Below, piece after piece: positions 50,657-60,747 of a DNA stretch of 64,000 nucleotides. The notes under the pieces are model-generated. The model saw nothing but the letters and a program-made list of their open reading frames with translations, was not told the origin of the DNA and made no database searches. Positions within the stretch are counted from its first letter, which is position 1. Every line of letters begins with the position of its first letter. The DNA is taken from NCBI RefSeq assembly GCF_000092845.1, contig NC_014150.1:496001-560000 (forward strand), in the 5' to 3' direction. The DNA comes from Brachyspira murdochii DSM 12563. Its GTDB lineage: Bacteria; Spirochaetota; Brachyspiria; Brachyspirales; Brachyspiraceae. A program made the translations under genes and the position numbers.

Positions 50657-51502
50657 ATGAAAACTGTAAAATTAAATAACGGACTTGAAATGCCTATATT
50701 AGGATTCGGAGTTTTTCAAATACCAGATTATGAAGAATGTAAAAAATCAGTATTAAATGCCATTGAAGCAGGATACAGATTGATAGATACTGCCGCAGCA
50801 TATTTTAATGAAAAAGCTGTGGGTGATGCTATAAAAGAAAGCGGTATTAATAGAAAAGAATTATTTATAACAACTAAATTATGGATAACAGATGCTGGAT
50901 ATGATAATGCTAAAAAGGCTTTTGAATTATCTATGGAAAAACTAGGTTTAGATTATTTGGATTTATATCTTATACATCAGCCTTTTGGTGATTATTATGG
51001 TTCTTGGAGAGCTATGGAAAATTTATATAGTGAAGGAAAAATTAAGTCTATAGGAGTGTGTAACTTTTATCCGGATAGATTATTAGATTTAGTTATGCAT
51101 AACAAAATAGCTCCTATGATTAATCAAATAGAAACTCACCCATTTTTTCAAAGAGAAGAAGATAATAAACTTATGAAAGAATACGGCATTCAAATAGAAT
51201 CTTGGGGACCTTTTGCTGAAGGAAGAAACAATATGTTTACTAATGAAACTATTACAAAAATAGCAAAAAAACATAATAAAACCACTGCTCAAGTTATATT
51301 AAATTGGCTCATAAAAAGAAATGTTGTTGTCATACCAAAAAGCGTTCATAAAGAAAGAATTATAGAAAACTTTAATGTGTTTGATTTTGAATTAGATGAT
51401 AGTGATATGAATGAAATATCAAAGCTAGATACAAAAAAGAGTTTATTTTTATCACATACTGATATTGAAACTGTAAAATATTTATGCAATTATAAAATTT
51501 AA
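50657..51502 (+). CDS. Aldo/keto reductase (AKR5/YtbE-like)
   Basis: A 281-aa NADPH-dependent oxidoreductase for aldehydes or ketones. The catalytic tetrad is visible: Asp in RLIDTAAAY, Tyr in AYFNEKAVG, Lys in TTKLW, His in LIHQPFG. The C-terminal coenzyme segment is [15 protein letters not shown]. It is cytoplasmic. Its promoter is the second MerR operator-promoter and its ribosome binding site comes from the hairpin repeat. Detoxification of reactive carbonyls is the likely role. Confidence 0.9.
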   Translation: MKTVKLNNGLEMPILGFGVFQIPDYEECKKSVLNAIEAGYRLIDTAAAYFNEKAVGDAIKESGINRKELFITTKLWITDAGYDNAKKAFELSMEKLGLDYLDLYLIHQPFGDYYGSWRAMENLYSEGKIKSIGVCNFYPDRLLDLVMHNKIAPMINQIETHPFFQREEDNKLMKEYGIQIESWGPFAEGRNNMFTNETITKIAKKHNKTTAQVILNWLIKRNVVVIPKSVHKERIIENFNVFDFELDDSDMNEISKLDTKKSLFLSHTDIETVKYLCNYKI

Positions 51503-51558
51503 TAGTTTGTAATTTAATTATCAATTTCTTCTATAGAAATAAATAAGTATTATAATGC

Positions 51559-51574
51559 ACTATAGGTGTATAGT
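51559..51574 (+). promoter_or_regulatory. Inverted repeat before the second aldo/keto reductase
   Basis: ACTATAGGTGTATAGT has six-base arms around GGTG, about 30 bases before the start codon. It may be an operator; no -35/-10 pair can be assigned with confidence. Confidence 0.3.
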
Positions 51575-51604
51575 TTATAAATTAATTAATAAAAAGGATA
51601 AGTG

Positions 51605-52525
51605 ATGAAAAAAATATTTTTTAGCTTGTTATTTACTTTCATTTTAATTATCACAATATTTTCATTAAATAAAAAAGCAGAGGCAAATACTAATATGGAA
51701 AACAATAAAGTAGTTTTTAACTTCAATACAAAAACAGCAAAATTAAACAGCGGATACGAAATACCATTAAACGGCATAGGTACATATAGTCTATTAAATG
51801 ATGAATGCTACAATTCTGTACTTTTTGCTTTACAAAATGGTGTAAGATTAATTGATACAGCATATATATACAGAAATGAAGAAGAGGTTGGAAAAGCTGT
51901 AAAAGATTCAAAGATTGATAGAAAAGATATTTTTATTATTACAAAATTGTATCCTAATCAATACAGCGATGCAGAAAATGCTATAAATGAAGCATTAAAA
52001 AAATTAGATGTTGAATATATTGATATGATGCTTCTTCATCACCCAAGCGGAAACGATGTTGAAGCATACAAGGCTATGGAGAAAGCGGTAAAAGAAGGAA
52101 AGATTCGCTCTATTGGACTTTCTAATTGGTACATAAAAGAATTAAAAGAGTTTCTTCCTAAAATAAATATAATGCCTGCTTTAGTTCAAAATGAAATACA
52201 CCCATATTATCAGGATACTGATGTTATAGAGTATATTCAAAGTTTGGGTATAGCTGTTCAAGGCTGGTATCCTTTGGGCGGAAGAGGACATCAAAGAGAA
52301 CTTTTAAATGACAAAGTATTAAAAGATATTGCTCAAAAATATAAAAAGTCTGTCGCACAAATTATATTAAGATGGAATTTGCAAAGAGAAGTAATTGTAA
52401 TACCGGGCTCTAGCAATAGAGAGCATATAATAGAAAATACAGAGATATACGATTTTGAATTAAGTGATGATGACATGAAAAAAATAGCAGAATTAAACCG
52501 TGATGAAAAACATGATTGGTATTAA
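51605..52525 (+). CDS. Exported aldo/keto reductase
   Basis: A 306-aa AKR5-like enzyme with a hydrophobic N-terminal segment (about 4-22, IFFSLLFTFILIITIFSL), so it is anchored or exported, unusual for this NADPH-dependent family. The tetrad is intact (LIDTAYIYRNEEEVG, IITKLYP, LLHHPSG). The ATG at 51605, with AAGGAT upstream, is preferred to a GTG one codon earlier. It lies 102 bases after its cytoplasmic paralogue and lacks the hairpin leader repeat. How cofactor would be supplied outside the cytoplasm is unclear. Confidence 0.85.
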   Translation: MKKIFFSLLFTFILIITIFSLNKKAEANTNMENNKVVFNFNTKTAKLNSGYEIPLNGIGTYSLLNDECYNSVLFALQNGVRLIDTAYIYRNEEEVGKAVKDSKIDRKDIFIITKLYPNQYSDAENAINEALKKLDVEYIDMMLLHHPSGNDVEAYKAMEKAVKEGKIRSIGLSNWYIKELKEFLPKINIMPALVQNEIHPYYQDTDVIEYIQSLGIAVQGWYPLGGRGHQRELLNDKVLKDIAQKYKKSVAQIILRWNLQREVIVIPGSSNREHIIENTEIYDFELSDDDMKKIAELNRDEKHDWY

Positions 52526-52628
52526 AAATTAATTGAGACATGGTTTATATATAGAGTTTTTAAAGTACATATTTTTTAAGTGAATAAAAAATTATATAGT
52601 AAATTTGGTTAATATCTCATTTTAAATG

Positions 52629-53930
<1,302 letters not shown>

Positions 53931-53948
53931 AGAATTAATTTAAGAATA

Positions 53949-54246
53949 AGTTTATTGATAGCAATAAATATAAAAATTTCGGGCGTCTGTTAAATTTATT
54001 TAGCAGATACTATGCCAAAGACACGCAAAGCGGCAAACAATTTTTATTAGCAATAACCATGAAAATTGTGAACATCTGCTAAATTTATTTAGCAGATACT
54101 ATCCCAAAGACACGCAAAGCAGCGAACAATTTTTATTAGCAATAACCATAAAAATTGTGAGCATCTGATAAATTTATTTATCAGATACTTTGCCAAAGGC
54201 ACGCAAAGCGGGCGAACAATTTTTATTAGCAACAATAGGAGCAATT
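53949..54246 (+). repeat. Hairpin leader repeat, copy C (head plus units)
   Basis: The head at 53949 is fused to a first unit with an ATCTGCTAAA-type inner stem ending at 54045; further units are bounded by AAAATTGT/ACAATTTTT at 54062-54134 and 54150-54224. The period is about 89 bases. It ends CAACAATAGGAGCAATT, giving the AGGAG site of the flavodoxin gene at 54247. Confidence 0.85.
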
Positions 54247-54756
54247 ATGAAAATATTAATAGCATATTATTCACATTCAGCAAATACTAAAAAACTTGCT
54301 GAAATTATAGCAAAAGTTCTAAAATCAGAATTTCAAAATGTAAAAATAGATTTTTTCTATACTGAACCAGAAAAACCATACTCATCAAACTATAATAAAG
54401 TATTAGAAGAATCTAAAAGAGATATAAAAAATAATCATAAACCAAAATTAAAAAACAATATTGCAAGTATAGATGATTATGATGTTATATTTATAGGAAG
54501 CCCTAATTGGTGGAATACAATGGCAAGTCCTGTAGGCTCTTTTATAAGCAGTTTTGACTTTTCTAATAAAATTATTATGCCTTTCTGTACACATGGAGGA
54601 GGCGGAGCTGGTATAATAAGAACAGATATAGAAAAATTAACTAAATCAAAACAGGTTGGAAAAATATTAAGCGTATATGGAAATACAAGCAGTATAAATA
54701 ATTCAGAAAGCGAAATAGAAAAATGGATTAAAAATATAAAAATAAATGTAAAATAA
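54247..54756 (+). CDS. Flavodoxin-family protein
   Basis: A 169-aa protein with the FMN phosphate loop YYSHSANTKK (6-15), the FIGSPNWWNTMASP ring-binding loop and CTHGGGGAG, typical of Flavodoxin_4-type proteins. It should bind FMN and act in reduction of quinones, nitro compounds or partner enzymes. The ATG at 54247 with AGGAG upstream is the start; a TTG 57 bases upstream falls in the repeat and is rejected. Confidence 0.88.
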   Translation: MKILIAYYSHSANTKKLAEIIAKVLKSEFQNVKIDFFYTEPEKPYSSNYNKVLEESKRDIKNNHKPKLKNNIASIDDYDVIFIGSPNWWNTMASPVGSFISSFDFSNKIIMPFCTHGGGGAGIIRTDIEKLTKSKQVGKILSVYGNTSSINNSESEIEKWIKNIKINVK

Positions 54757-54790
54757 AAAATTTAATAATTAAAAAATAAGGAGAAATAAA

Positions 54791-55240
54791 ATGTCAGATT
54801 ATGAATACCAAAAAGCACCAGAAAAAACAGTATTTATAAAAAAAGGAGAAGGAAGAAAATTTAAAGGTTCAAAGGAATGTTTCACAGGCGATGTTGAAGT
54901 AGAATTATTAACAGATGCTAATGAAGATTCTCACTTTTCTGTAGCCTATGTAACATTTGAAGCAGGTGCAAGAAGTGCATGGCATACTCACCCATGCGGT
55001 CAGCATTTGATAGTAGTTGAAGGCATAGGACTTACTCAGGAAGAAGGAGGAGAGATTTTAGAGTTTCATGAGGGAGAAGCACTTTACTGCCCTAAAGATA
55101 AAAAACATTGGCATGGAGCCTCTCCAGACTGCAGAATGAAGCATATTGCAATAACAGGCGATAAAGACGGTAATAATGTTACTTGGTTAGAACATGTTAC
55201 TGATGAAGAATATAATGCTTATAAAAATAATAAAAAATAA
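54791..55240 (+). CDS. Cupin-domain protein
   Basis: A 149-aa single-domain cupin. Metal ligands are visible in AWHTHPCGQHLIVVEG (first motif, two His and a Glu in the following stretch) and HWHGASP (second motif). Such proteins are frequent next to flavodoxin and aldo/keto reductase genes and are often annotated as mandelonitrile-lyase-like; the reaction here is unknown. AAGGAG precedes the ATG, 34 bases after the flavodoxin stop, so cotranscription is likely. Confidence 0.85.
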   Translation: MSDYEYQKAPEKTVFIKKGEGRKFKGSKECFTGDVEVELLTDANEDSHFSVAYVTFEAGARSAWHTHPCGQHLIVVEGIGLTQEEGGEILEFHEGEALYCPKDKKHWHGASPDCRMKHIAITGDKDGNNVTWLEHVTDEEYNAYKNNKK

Positions 55241-55343
55241 TATTTGATTTTTATTCTATAACTTTTTCTACATACTTTTTCATCTTAAATAAATATTAGT
55301 AAAATATATTATAAATTTCATTTTTAATTAAAAGGAGGAAATT

Positions 55344-56813
55344 ATGAAAAATAAAAAAATAGTATCAATATCTGTTCTGATTATAGCTGTAATAGTTTTT
55401 TATGCATTAAACAAATCAGAGAATAATATAATTCAAAATCAGCAGGTTTTTGCTCAGGAAGTAAACACACAGGCAAATAATTCAGGGGATGAAAAAATGA
55501 TAAATGATAATTTGATATTATTAGAAGGCGGAAGTTTCATGATGGGAAGCCCAGATACTGAAAGACAGCGTGATAAAGATGAAGTTTTACATGAAGTTGT
55601 GATAAACCCTTTTTATATAGATCCGTATGAAGTTACTCAAAAGGATTATCAAAATATTATGGGTAAAAATCCAAGCCATTTTAAAGGTGAAAATCTTCCC
55701 GTAGAAAATGTTACTTGGTATGATGCTATAGAGTACTGTAATGCTTTAAGCAAAGCCAAAGGACTTACTCCAGCATATACCATAGAAGGAAATACAGTAA
55801 AATGGAATAGAAATGCTAATGGATACAGACTTTTAACTGAAGCAGAATGGGAATATGCCGCAAGAGCTGCTACAAGAACAGTATTTAATTCTCTTAATCA
55901 TATTACAAGCGATAATGCCAACTTTGAAGGAAGCTATCCGTATCTTATAGAAGAAAATTATGTTAACCCTCATAACCCTGATGTAAAAACAAGCCGTTAT
56001 AGAGGAAGAACATTAGAAGTAAATAGTTTAAGTCCTAATCAATTCGGGCTTTATAATATGCATGGCAATGTATCAGAATGGTGCTTTGATTATTACGGAG
56101 AATATGATACAGAAAATAATAACAATCCTTATGGTAATCAAAACGGTTCTTTAAGAGTAAGCAGAGGCGGAAGCTATATTGACTTTGCCAAACATTTAAG
56201 AGCTGCATATCGTTCTGCATGCAATCCTTTAAGCACAGACAGAAATACAGGATTTAGAATAGCAAGAAATGCAAAACCTATTAATGACATTATAGAAACA
56301 GCTTATTCTCTAAATATAAAAATACCTCAAAACCCTAAAATATTAATAGCTTATTTTTCTTATTCTGGAAATACCAGAAACGCTGCTGAGATTATAAAAG
56401 AAAAAACTGGGGCTGATATAATAGAAATAAAAATGAAGACCCCATACAGAGGAAGAGGAAACATATATGAAACATCTCAGATAGATTTAAATAATAATGT
56501 ATATCCAGAATTAACAGATCATGTTCAAAATATGGAAGAGTACGATATAATACTTTTGGGCTACCCTACTTGGTGGGCTACTATGCCGATGCCTGTATTT
56601 TCATTTATAAAAGAATATGATTTTTCGGGAAAAAGTGTTATTACATTCAGCAGTCATGGGGGTACTATGTTTGGAGAAAGTGTTTCCGATTTGGCTAAAC
56701 TTATACCAGATGCTTATGTAGGATTAGCTTTAGAGTTTAATTATTCTGGAGGAAGAGAATTAGAAAATAGAATTTCTGAGTGGTTAAAATTAAACTCTAT
56801 AAATGAAATATAA
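55344..56813 (+). CDS. FGE/SUMF1-like domain fused to flavodoxin, exported
   Basis: A 489-aa protein: a hydrophobic leader (about 7-23), an FGE-sulfatase-type domain (about 50-310: GGSFMMGSPDTERQRDKDE, NPFYIDPYEVTQKDYQ, PVENVTWYDAIEYCNAL, RLLTEAEWEYAARA, GNVSEWC, RGGSYID) and a flavodoxin domain (about 330-489: ILIAYFSYSGNTRNAAE, GYPTWWATMPMP, FSSHGGTMFGES). Formylglycine-generating enzymes need two cysteines after RGGSY; here the stretch reads DFAKHLRAAYRSAC, so both expected cysteines are missing. A role in ligand binding rather than formylglycine formation is likely. AGGAGG precedes the ATG. Confidence 0.85.
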   Translation: MKNKKIVSISVLIIAVIVFYALNKSENNIIQNQQVFAQEVNTQANNSGDEKMINDNLILLEGGSFMMGSPDTERQRDKDEVLHEVVINPFYIDPYEVTQKDYQNIMGKNPSHFKGENLPVENVTWYDAIEYCNALSKAKGLTPAYTIEGNTVKWNRNANGYRLLTEAEWEYAARAATRTVFNSLNHITSDNANFEGSYPYLIEENYVNPHNPDVKTSRYRGRTLEVNSLSPNQFGLYNMHGNVSEWCFDYYGEYDTENNNNPYGNQNGSLRVSRGGSYIDFAKHLRAAYRSACNPLSTDRNTGFRIARNAKPINDIIETAYSLNIKIPQNPKILIAYFSYSGNTRNAAEIIKEKTGADIIEIKMKTPYRGRGNIYETSQIDLNNNVYPELTDHVQNMEEYDIILLGYPTWWATMPMPVFSFIKEYDFSGKSVITFSSHGGTMFGESVSDLAKLIPDAYVGLALEFNYSGGRELENRISEWLKLNSINEI

Positions 56814-56874
56814 TTGAAATTATACATAAAAATTCTTTTTTATTTTATTTTCCTTTTATTTATATAGTTTATAT

Positions 56875-56905
56875 GCTCCCAATATTTATAAAAAGTATTG
56901 GGAGC
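56875..56905 (+). terminator. Perfect ten-base hairpin before the DUF4405-type gene
   Basis: GCTCCCAATA (56875-56884) pairs perfectly with TATTGGGAGC (56896-56905). No T-run follows directly, so it is either a terminator without the usual tract or a leader hairpin of the gene at 56937. Confidence 0.5.
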
Positions 56906-56936
56906 TAAATAAAAAATTTAATAAGGCAGACTGTTA

Positions 56937-57605
56937 ATGAAATTAAAAAAAATAATAAAAATTATAATAGATATTCTAATGTATATTATATTTATTTATC
57001 TTATGAGCTACAGACCTGGAAGAGGTTTATTTCTTCATGGTATATTCGGTTTTACTCTATTTATTTTATTTATACTTCATCATCTATTAAATATAAAATG
57101 GTATGGCAGCATTACAAAAGGAAAATACGGCTTTATAAAAAAACTATTTATAACTATTAATTTTTTATTATTTTTTGATATGATTGTAATGGCAGTAAGT
57201 TCTATCATGATGTCTGGAGATATATTCGCATTCTCTCCTTTCATAGCTAATCAGTTTGCAAGAAATTTGCATGTAGTATCAACATCGTCTGGATTTGTAC
57301 TTATGATATTTCATATAGGGCTTCATACTAATAATATCTTCAGAAGCATATATACAAAAGTAAAAGATACATATTTAAAATATATTTATATTGTTTTATT
57401 TTTAGTAATTTTATTTTTAGGACTATACTCTTTTATAATAAGCGGAATTATTAACTCTATGTTCCTTATACCTAAAGAAAATCATTCATTTTATGATTTA
57501 TATTTTTATTTTCAGTATATAATGATGACCGTAGGAGCCTCTCAAATAGTACATTTAATTTTTATAGTTTCATACAAAATAAATAAAAAAATGAATAAAC
57601 ATTAA
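56937..57605 (+). CDS. DUF4405-type polytopic membrane protein
   Basis: A 222-aa protein with about five transmembrane helices. The first half has GRGLFLHGIFGFTLFILFILHHLLNIKWY and the middle has ARNLHVVSTSSGFVLMIFHIGLHTN; the paired histidines suggest cytochrome-b-like haem binding, as proposed for DUF4405 proteins. This suits electron transfer with the flavodoxin domains encoded upstream. It overlaps the convergent LysR gene by four bases. AAGG precedes the ATG. Confidence 0.75.
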   Translation: MKLKKIIKIIIDILMYIIFIYLMSYRPGRGLFLHGIFGFTLFILFILHHLLNIKWYGSITKGKYGFIKKLFITINFLLFFDMIVMAVSSIMMSGDIFAFSPFIANQFARNLHVVSTSSGFVLMIFHIGLHTNNIFRSIYTKVKDTYLKYIYIVLFLVILFLGLYSFIISGIINSMFLIPKENHSFYDLYFYFQYIMMTVGASQIVHLIFIVSYKINKKMNKH

Positions 57606-58495
57606 CTGCCTAATTTTTCTTTAATTTTATCTAAAAATATCTTCGAGGCTTTTGAAAATACTTGATTTTTCTTCCATATAATACTTGAAGTTACATATAA
57701 TTTGGGTTTTAAAGGTATAAAGCATAAATCGCTTTCGCTCACCGTATTTATAAGTTTATCCATAGTGATTACATACCCTATACCCTCTTCGACCATAATA
57801 GCCGCATTATAAATAAGGTTATAAGTTAAAACTATATTTAATTTATCAATATCTTCACCAATCCATTCATAAAATTTATTACTTTTTGATTTATTATTAA
57901 AAAATCTTTTGGGACATATTATTGGAATATTTAGTAAATCATCTTTGGTTATAAACTTTTTTTTAGATAGATGAGAATCTTTTCTCATTAATAAACCATA
58001 CAATTCTTTATAAGGCATTTCTATATAATCGTATTTAGCATCATCAAAACTTCCTATTAATAGTCCGAAATCAGCAAGCCCTCTGTCTAACTTTTCTGTA
58101 ATATCTGAATATACTCCGCTATGAATATGATATATTATATTCGGATACAATTCTCTTAACTCTTTTATAATATCCGCTATAATTTTTATATAATATGTCT
58201 CTCCGCTTCCTATATAAATATCTCCTGCTATTACATCTTCAGAAGACTTAAACTCCATTTTAGTTTTTTCCATTAAATCAATTATCTCTTCAGCTCTCTT
58301 TTTTAAAAGTACTCCGTCAGATGTGAGTTTTATACTGTAATTGCTCCTTATAAAAAGTTTCTTTCCTATTTCTTTTTCCAAATTATTTATTTGTCTTGAT
58401 AAATTAGGCTGAGTAAGATTAAGAGTGTTTGCCGCTTTAGTAATGCTTCCCTCTCTAGCTGAAGTCAGAAAATACTTTAATGATTTTATATCCAT
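57602..58495 (-). CDS. LysR-family transcriptional regulator
   Basis: A 297-aa regulator with the LysR HTH (1-60: IKSLKYFLTSAREGSITKAANTLNLTQPNLSRQI) and an effector-binding domain after residue 90. The ATG at 58495 is used, since an upstream TTG lacks a ribosome binding site. It is divergent from the second MerR gene, an arrangement in which LysR proteins usually control the neighbour. The effector is unknown; the location suggests a redox or electrophile signal. Confidence 0.88.
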   Translation of the reverse strand: MDIKSLKYFLTSAREGSITKAANTLNLTQPNLSRQINNLEKEIGKKLFIRSNYSIKLTSDGVLLKKRAEEIIDLMEKTKMEFKSSEDVIAGDIYIGSGETYYIKIIADIIKELRELYPNIIYHIHSGVYSDITEKLDRGLADFGLLIGSFDDAKYDYIEMPYKELYGLLMRKDSHLSKKKFITKDDLLNIPIICPKRFFNNKSKSNKFYEWIGEDIDKLNIVLTYNLIYNAAIMVEEGIGYVITMDKLINTVSESDLCFIPLKPKLYVTSSIIWKKNQVFSKASKIFLDKIKEKLGS

Positions 58496-58554
58496 AAATA
58501 AATATTCCAATTATTATTTTTTTGATTATCATATCATAGATAACAATATTTAGT

Positions 58555-58603
58555 AATACTTTTTTATTATAACTAATTATAAGATATAAGTATTTGATAT
58601 ATT
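58555..58603 (+). repeat. 49-base upstream block shared by the two MerR genes
   Basis: It matches 49443-49491 at about 45 of 49 positions (AATACTTTTTTATTAT...TATTTGATATATT). Both copies lie upstream of a MerR gene on the same strand, indicating duplication of the gene with its upstream region, or a shared regulatory site. Confidence 0.7.
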
Positions 58604-58652
58604 AAGATTAATACATTAAAATAGGCTCATAATTAAGAATAAGGAGTACATC

Positions 58653-59003
58653 ATGACTATATCAGAAGTAAGCCAATTAACAGGATTAACTAAAGACACT
58701 TTAAGATACTATGAAAAAATAGGAGTAATACCAGAAATAGGAAGAAGCAAAAGCGGTATTAGAAACTATAATGAATATAATTTAAAATGTATAGAGTTCT
58801 CAAAATCAATGCGTGATTTAGGCATATCAATAGACTCCATTATAAAATATATTAAACTTTACAAAAAAGGAAAAAATACAATAAATGAAAGAAAATCAAT
58901 ATTAATTAATGAAAGAGATGAAATGCAAAGACATTTTAATGAATTGAAAATAAAATTGGAAAAGCTCAATAAAAAACTAGAAGAGAAAGATTTTTTTAAT
59001 TAA
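58653..59003 (+). CDS. Second MerR-family regulator without the sensor cysteine
   Basis: A 116-aa paralogue of the regulator at 49598-49987, very similar in the HTH (TLRYYEKIGVIPEIGRSKSGIRNYNEYN). The AdhR/NmlR-type cysteine at position 52 is Ser52 (FSKSMRDLG); a different cysteine occurs at position 46. AAGGAG precedes the ATG. The region upstream shows no TTGGAGT palindrome. It may respond to a different signal or compete with its paralogue. Confidence 0.85.
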   Translation: MTISEVSQLTGLTKDTLRYYEKIGVIPEIGRSKSGIRNYNEYNLKCIEFSKSMRDLGISIDSIIKYIKLYKKGKNTINERKSILINERDEMQRHFNELKIKLEKLNKKLEEKDFFN

Positions 59004-59017
59004 AAATTATTAGAGTT

Positions 59018-59053
59018 TGAATTATGAAGATAATAATTTTATTCTTCATAATT
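59018..59053. terminator. Bidirectional terminator hairpin
   Basis: GAATTATGAAGA (59018-59029) pairs perfectly with TCTTCATAATTC (59042-59053) between the convergent MerR and methyltransferase genes. Confidence 0.75.
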
Positions 59054-59067
59054 CAGTTTTATTTAAA

Positions 59068-60261
59068 TTAACACTTCTCTAAATATGATACAGTTTCTAT
59101 ATGATAAGTATCAGCAAACATATCTATAATACTTAAATCTGATAATTTATAATAGTCTTTTAATAAATTGATATCACGTGAAAAAGTCATGGGATCACAT
59201 GAAACATATATAATTTTTTTAGGTTTAATTCTGATTATTTCATTTATAGTTTTTTTATCAATACCTTCTCTTGGAGGATCTAATACTAATGCATCAATAT
59301 CATAATTAATATTTTTTAATGTTATAAAAGACTCTTCATTTTTTATATTAAAATTATATTTATTTGCTATATATACAGAATCTTTGCTTATTTCAGAAGA
59401 AATAAATTTATACTCTTTATTAAAACTTTTTAATTTACTTTCTATAGCTGCTGTAAAAAATCCGCTTCCTGCATAAAGCTCTATTATAGTATTATCATCT
59501 TGAGTTATATATTTTACAGCCTCATCTTGAAATATATCAAGTAAATATAAATTGCTCTGAAAAAATGTTTTATGCCCTATACCTATATTACCATATTTAG
59601 TTTTATAGGTCATACTTATGTCGCCAAAACTTCTAACTGTTTTATTATGCTTTATAGTTATACCATTAAAATATTTTTCAAATGATTTTATATTTATTTT
59701 TTTATCAGAATCTAAAAAAGCAAGAGCCTCTCTGCTATTGTTTTCTATAGCATAAATACTTCCTGTGATATTATTTTCTTTTGAGAAATCTTTTATCCTT
59801 TTAAATAAGCTATCCTTCAAAATAACACATTCATCAATTGCTGCAAAATCATTAGTTTTAAATCTATAAAAACCAATACTTCCATTTGAAGCTATCATAT
59901 TTACTCTAAGTCTGTAATTATAATTTTTATCATAAATAATTTTTATATCTTTTTTATATTCAAGATTTCTGACAGCATTTAAAACTATATTCTTTTTTAT
60001 AGAAAGCTGTTTATTATAATCTATATGATTAAATACGCACCCTCCGCAGATACCAGCATATTTACATCTTGGTTTTATTCTGTATTTGGAAGGCTCTATT
60101 ATTTTTTCTATAGATGCATAAGAAAATTTTTTACTTTCTTTTGTTATATTTATATCTAATACATCTCCCTCTACACTATTAGGAATAAATATAATTTTTC
60201 CATCATTATTTTTAGCAATTCCGTATCCGCCGTAAGCCGTGTCTATAATTTCAACTTTCAT
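59068..60261 (-). CDS. rlmD: RlmD/TrmA-family RNA m5U methyltransferase
   Basis: The 397-aa SAM-dependent enzyme methylates uridine C5, probably in 23S rRNA. It has an N-terminal TRAM domain (1-55, GYGIAKNNDGKIIFIPNSVEGD), an iron-sulfur cysteine set (CKYAGICGGC near 65-76 and a fourth Cys in DECVIL), the SAM loop ELYAGSGFFT, and the catalytic SCDPMTFSRD cysteine with DPPREG. The combination indicates the RumA/RlmD group; RlmC or RlmCD cannot be excluded. A consensus promoter lies at 60397-60425. Confidence 0.85.
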   Translation of the reverse strand: MKVEIIDTAYGGYGIAKNNDGKIIFIPNSVEGDVLDINITKESKKFSYASIEKIIEPSKYRIKPRCKYAGICGGCVFNHIDYNKQLSIKKNIVLNAVRNLEYKKDIKIIYDKNYNYRLRVNMIASNGSIGFYRFKTNDFAAIDECVILKDSLFKRIKDFSKENNITGSIYAIENNSREALAFLDSDKKINIKSFEKYFNGITIKHNKTVRSFGDISMTYKTKYGNIGIGHKTFFQSNLYLLDIFQDEAVKYITQDDNTIIELYAGSGFFTAAIESKLKSFNKEYKFISSEISKDSVYIANKYNFNIKNEESFITLKNINYDIDALVLDPPREGIDKKTINEIIRIKPKKIIYVSCDPMTFSRDINLLKDYYKLSDLSIIDMFADTYHIETVSYLEKC

Positions 60262-60396
60262 AAAATAATTTTATCCGTATTAAAAATGATTTTTAAATTT
60301 GAATAATATTTATGCTCTCTTCTTATACCAGTTTCACTTCCTAATTAGATATAGTACAAATAAATCATTAAGTCTGTTAATATCTTTAATAGTTTT

Positions 60397-60437
60397 ATTA
60401 TACTGAAAATTTTTAAGTTTGTCAATTTTTTTAATTG
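60397..60437 (-). repeat. Promoter-bearing dispersed repeat (copy 2), promoter of the methyltransferase gene
   Basis: On the minus strand TTGACA (60420-60425) and TATAAT (60397-60402) are 17 bases apart, both perfect. The block is nearly identical to 36896-36936 on the plus strand. Confidence 0.7.
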
Positions 60438-60666
60438 TTCTTTTTCCCGCCGCAAAAAGAACCATACGAAGTACGCCTGTGGCGAAAGTGCAAGTATAAA
60501 ATTAATCCTAAATCATACTAAAATTGTTTTACATGTAAAATAGATTATTAATTTAAGCCAAAATATAGCCCTTCGCTGCCGAAGGCACGCAGCCTGCTTC
60601 TTTGGGGGCACCACCGAGTAGATGCCTAGACGGCAAAAGAAGTGGGGTGTGGGGCAAAGCCACTCA
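60437..60666. repeat. G+C-richer block with inverted repeats
   Basis: GTTCTTTTT (60437-60445) and AAAAAGAAC (60454-60462) flank CCCGCCGC. Further on, CTTCTTT and AAAGAAG arms surround a G-rich segment, and GGCACGCA recurs as in the hairpin leader repeats. Composition is unlike the surrounding sequence; it looks like a dispersed non-coding element, but no second copy is present to prove it. Confidence 0.45.
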
Positions 60667-60691
60667 AATATTTTAAATTTAAAAAATTAAT

Positions 60692-60747
60692 TTTTGACAA
60701 ATTATATTTGTTTAGGTATATACTAAAATAAATATAAATTGTCAAAA
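60692..60747. repeat. 56-base near-palindrome with facing promoter boxes
   Basis: Arms of 18 bases (60692-60709 and 60730-60747) pair with one mismatch, and the centre GTATATAC is itself palindromic. Each arm contains TTGACA, so promoter-like boxes face inward from both sides. It may also terminate the Eis-like gene. Confidence 0.6.

Noticed and set aside
54190-54246. Upstream TTG start for the flavodoxin
   Set aside because: The added residues are encoded by the hairpin repeat, and the ATG at 54247 has an ideal AGGAG site and begins exactly at the flavodoxin fold.
60437-60666. tRNA or other stable RNA gene in the G+C-rich block
   Set aside because: No cloverleaf, GGTTC loop or RNase P/tmRNA/SRP motif can be formed; only simple hairpins are seen.
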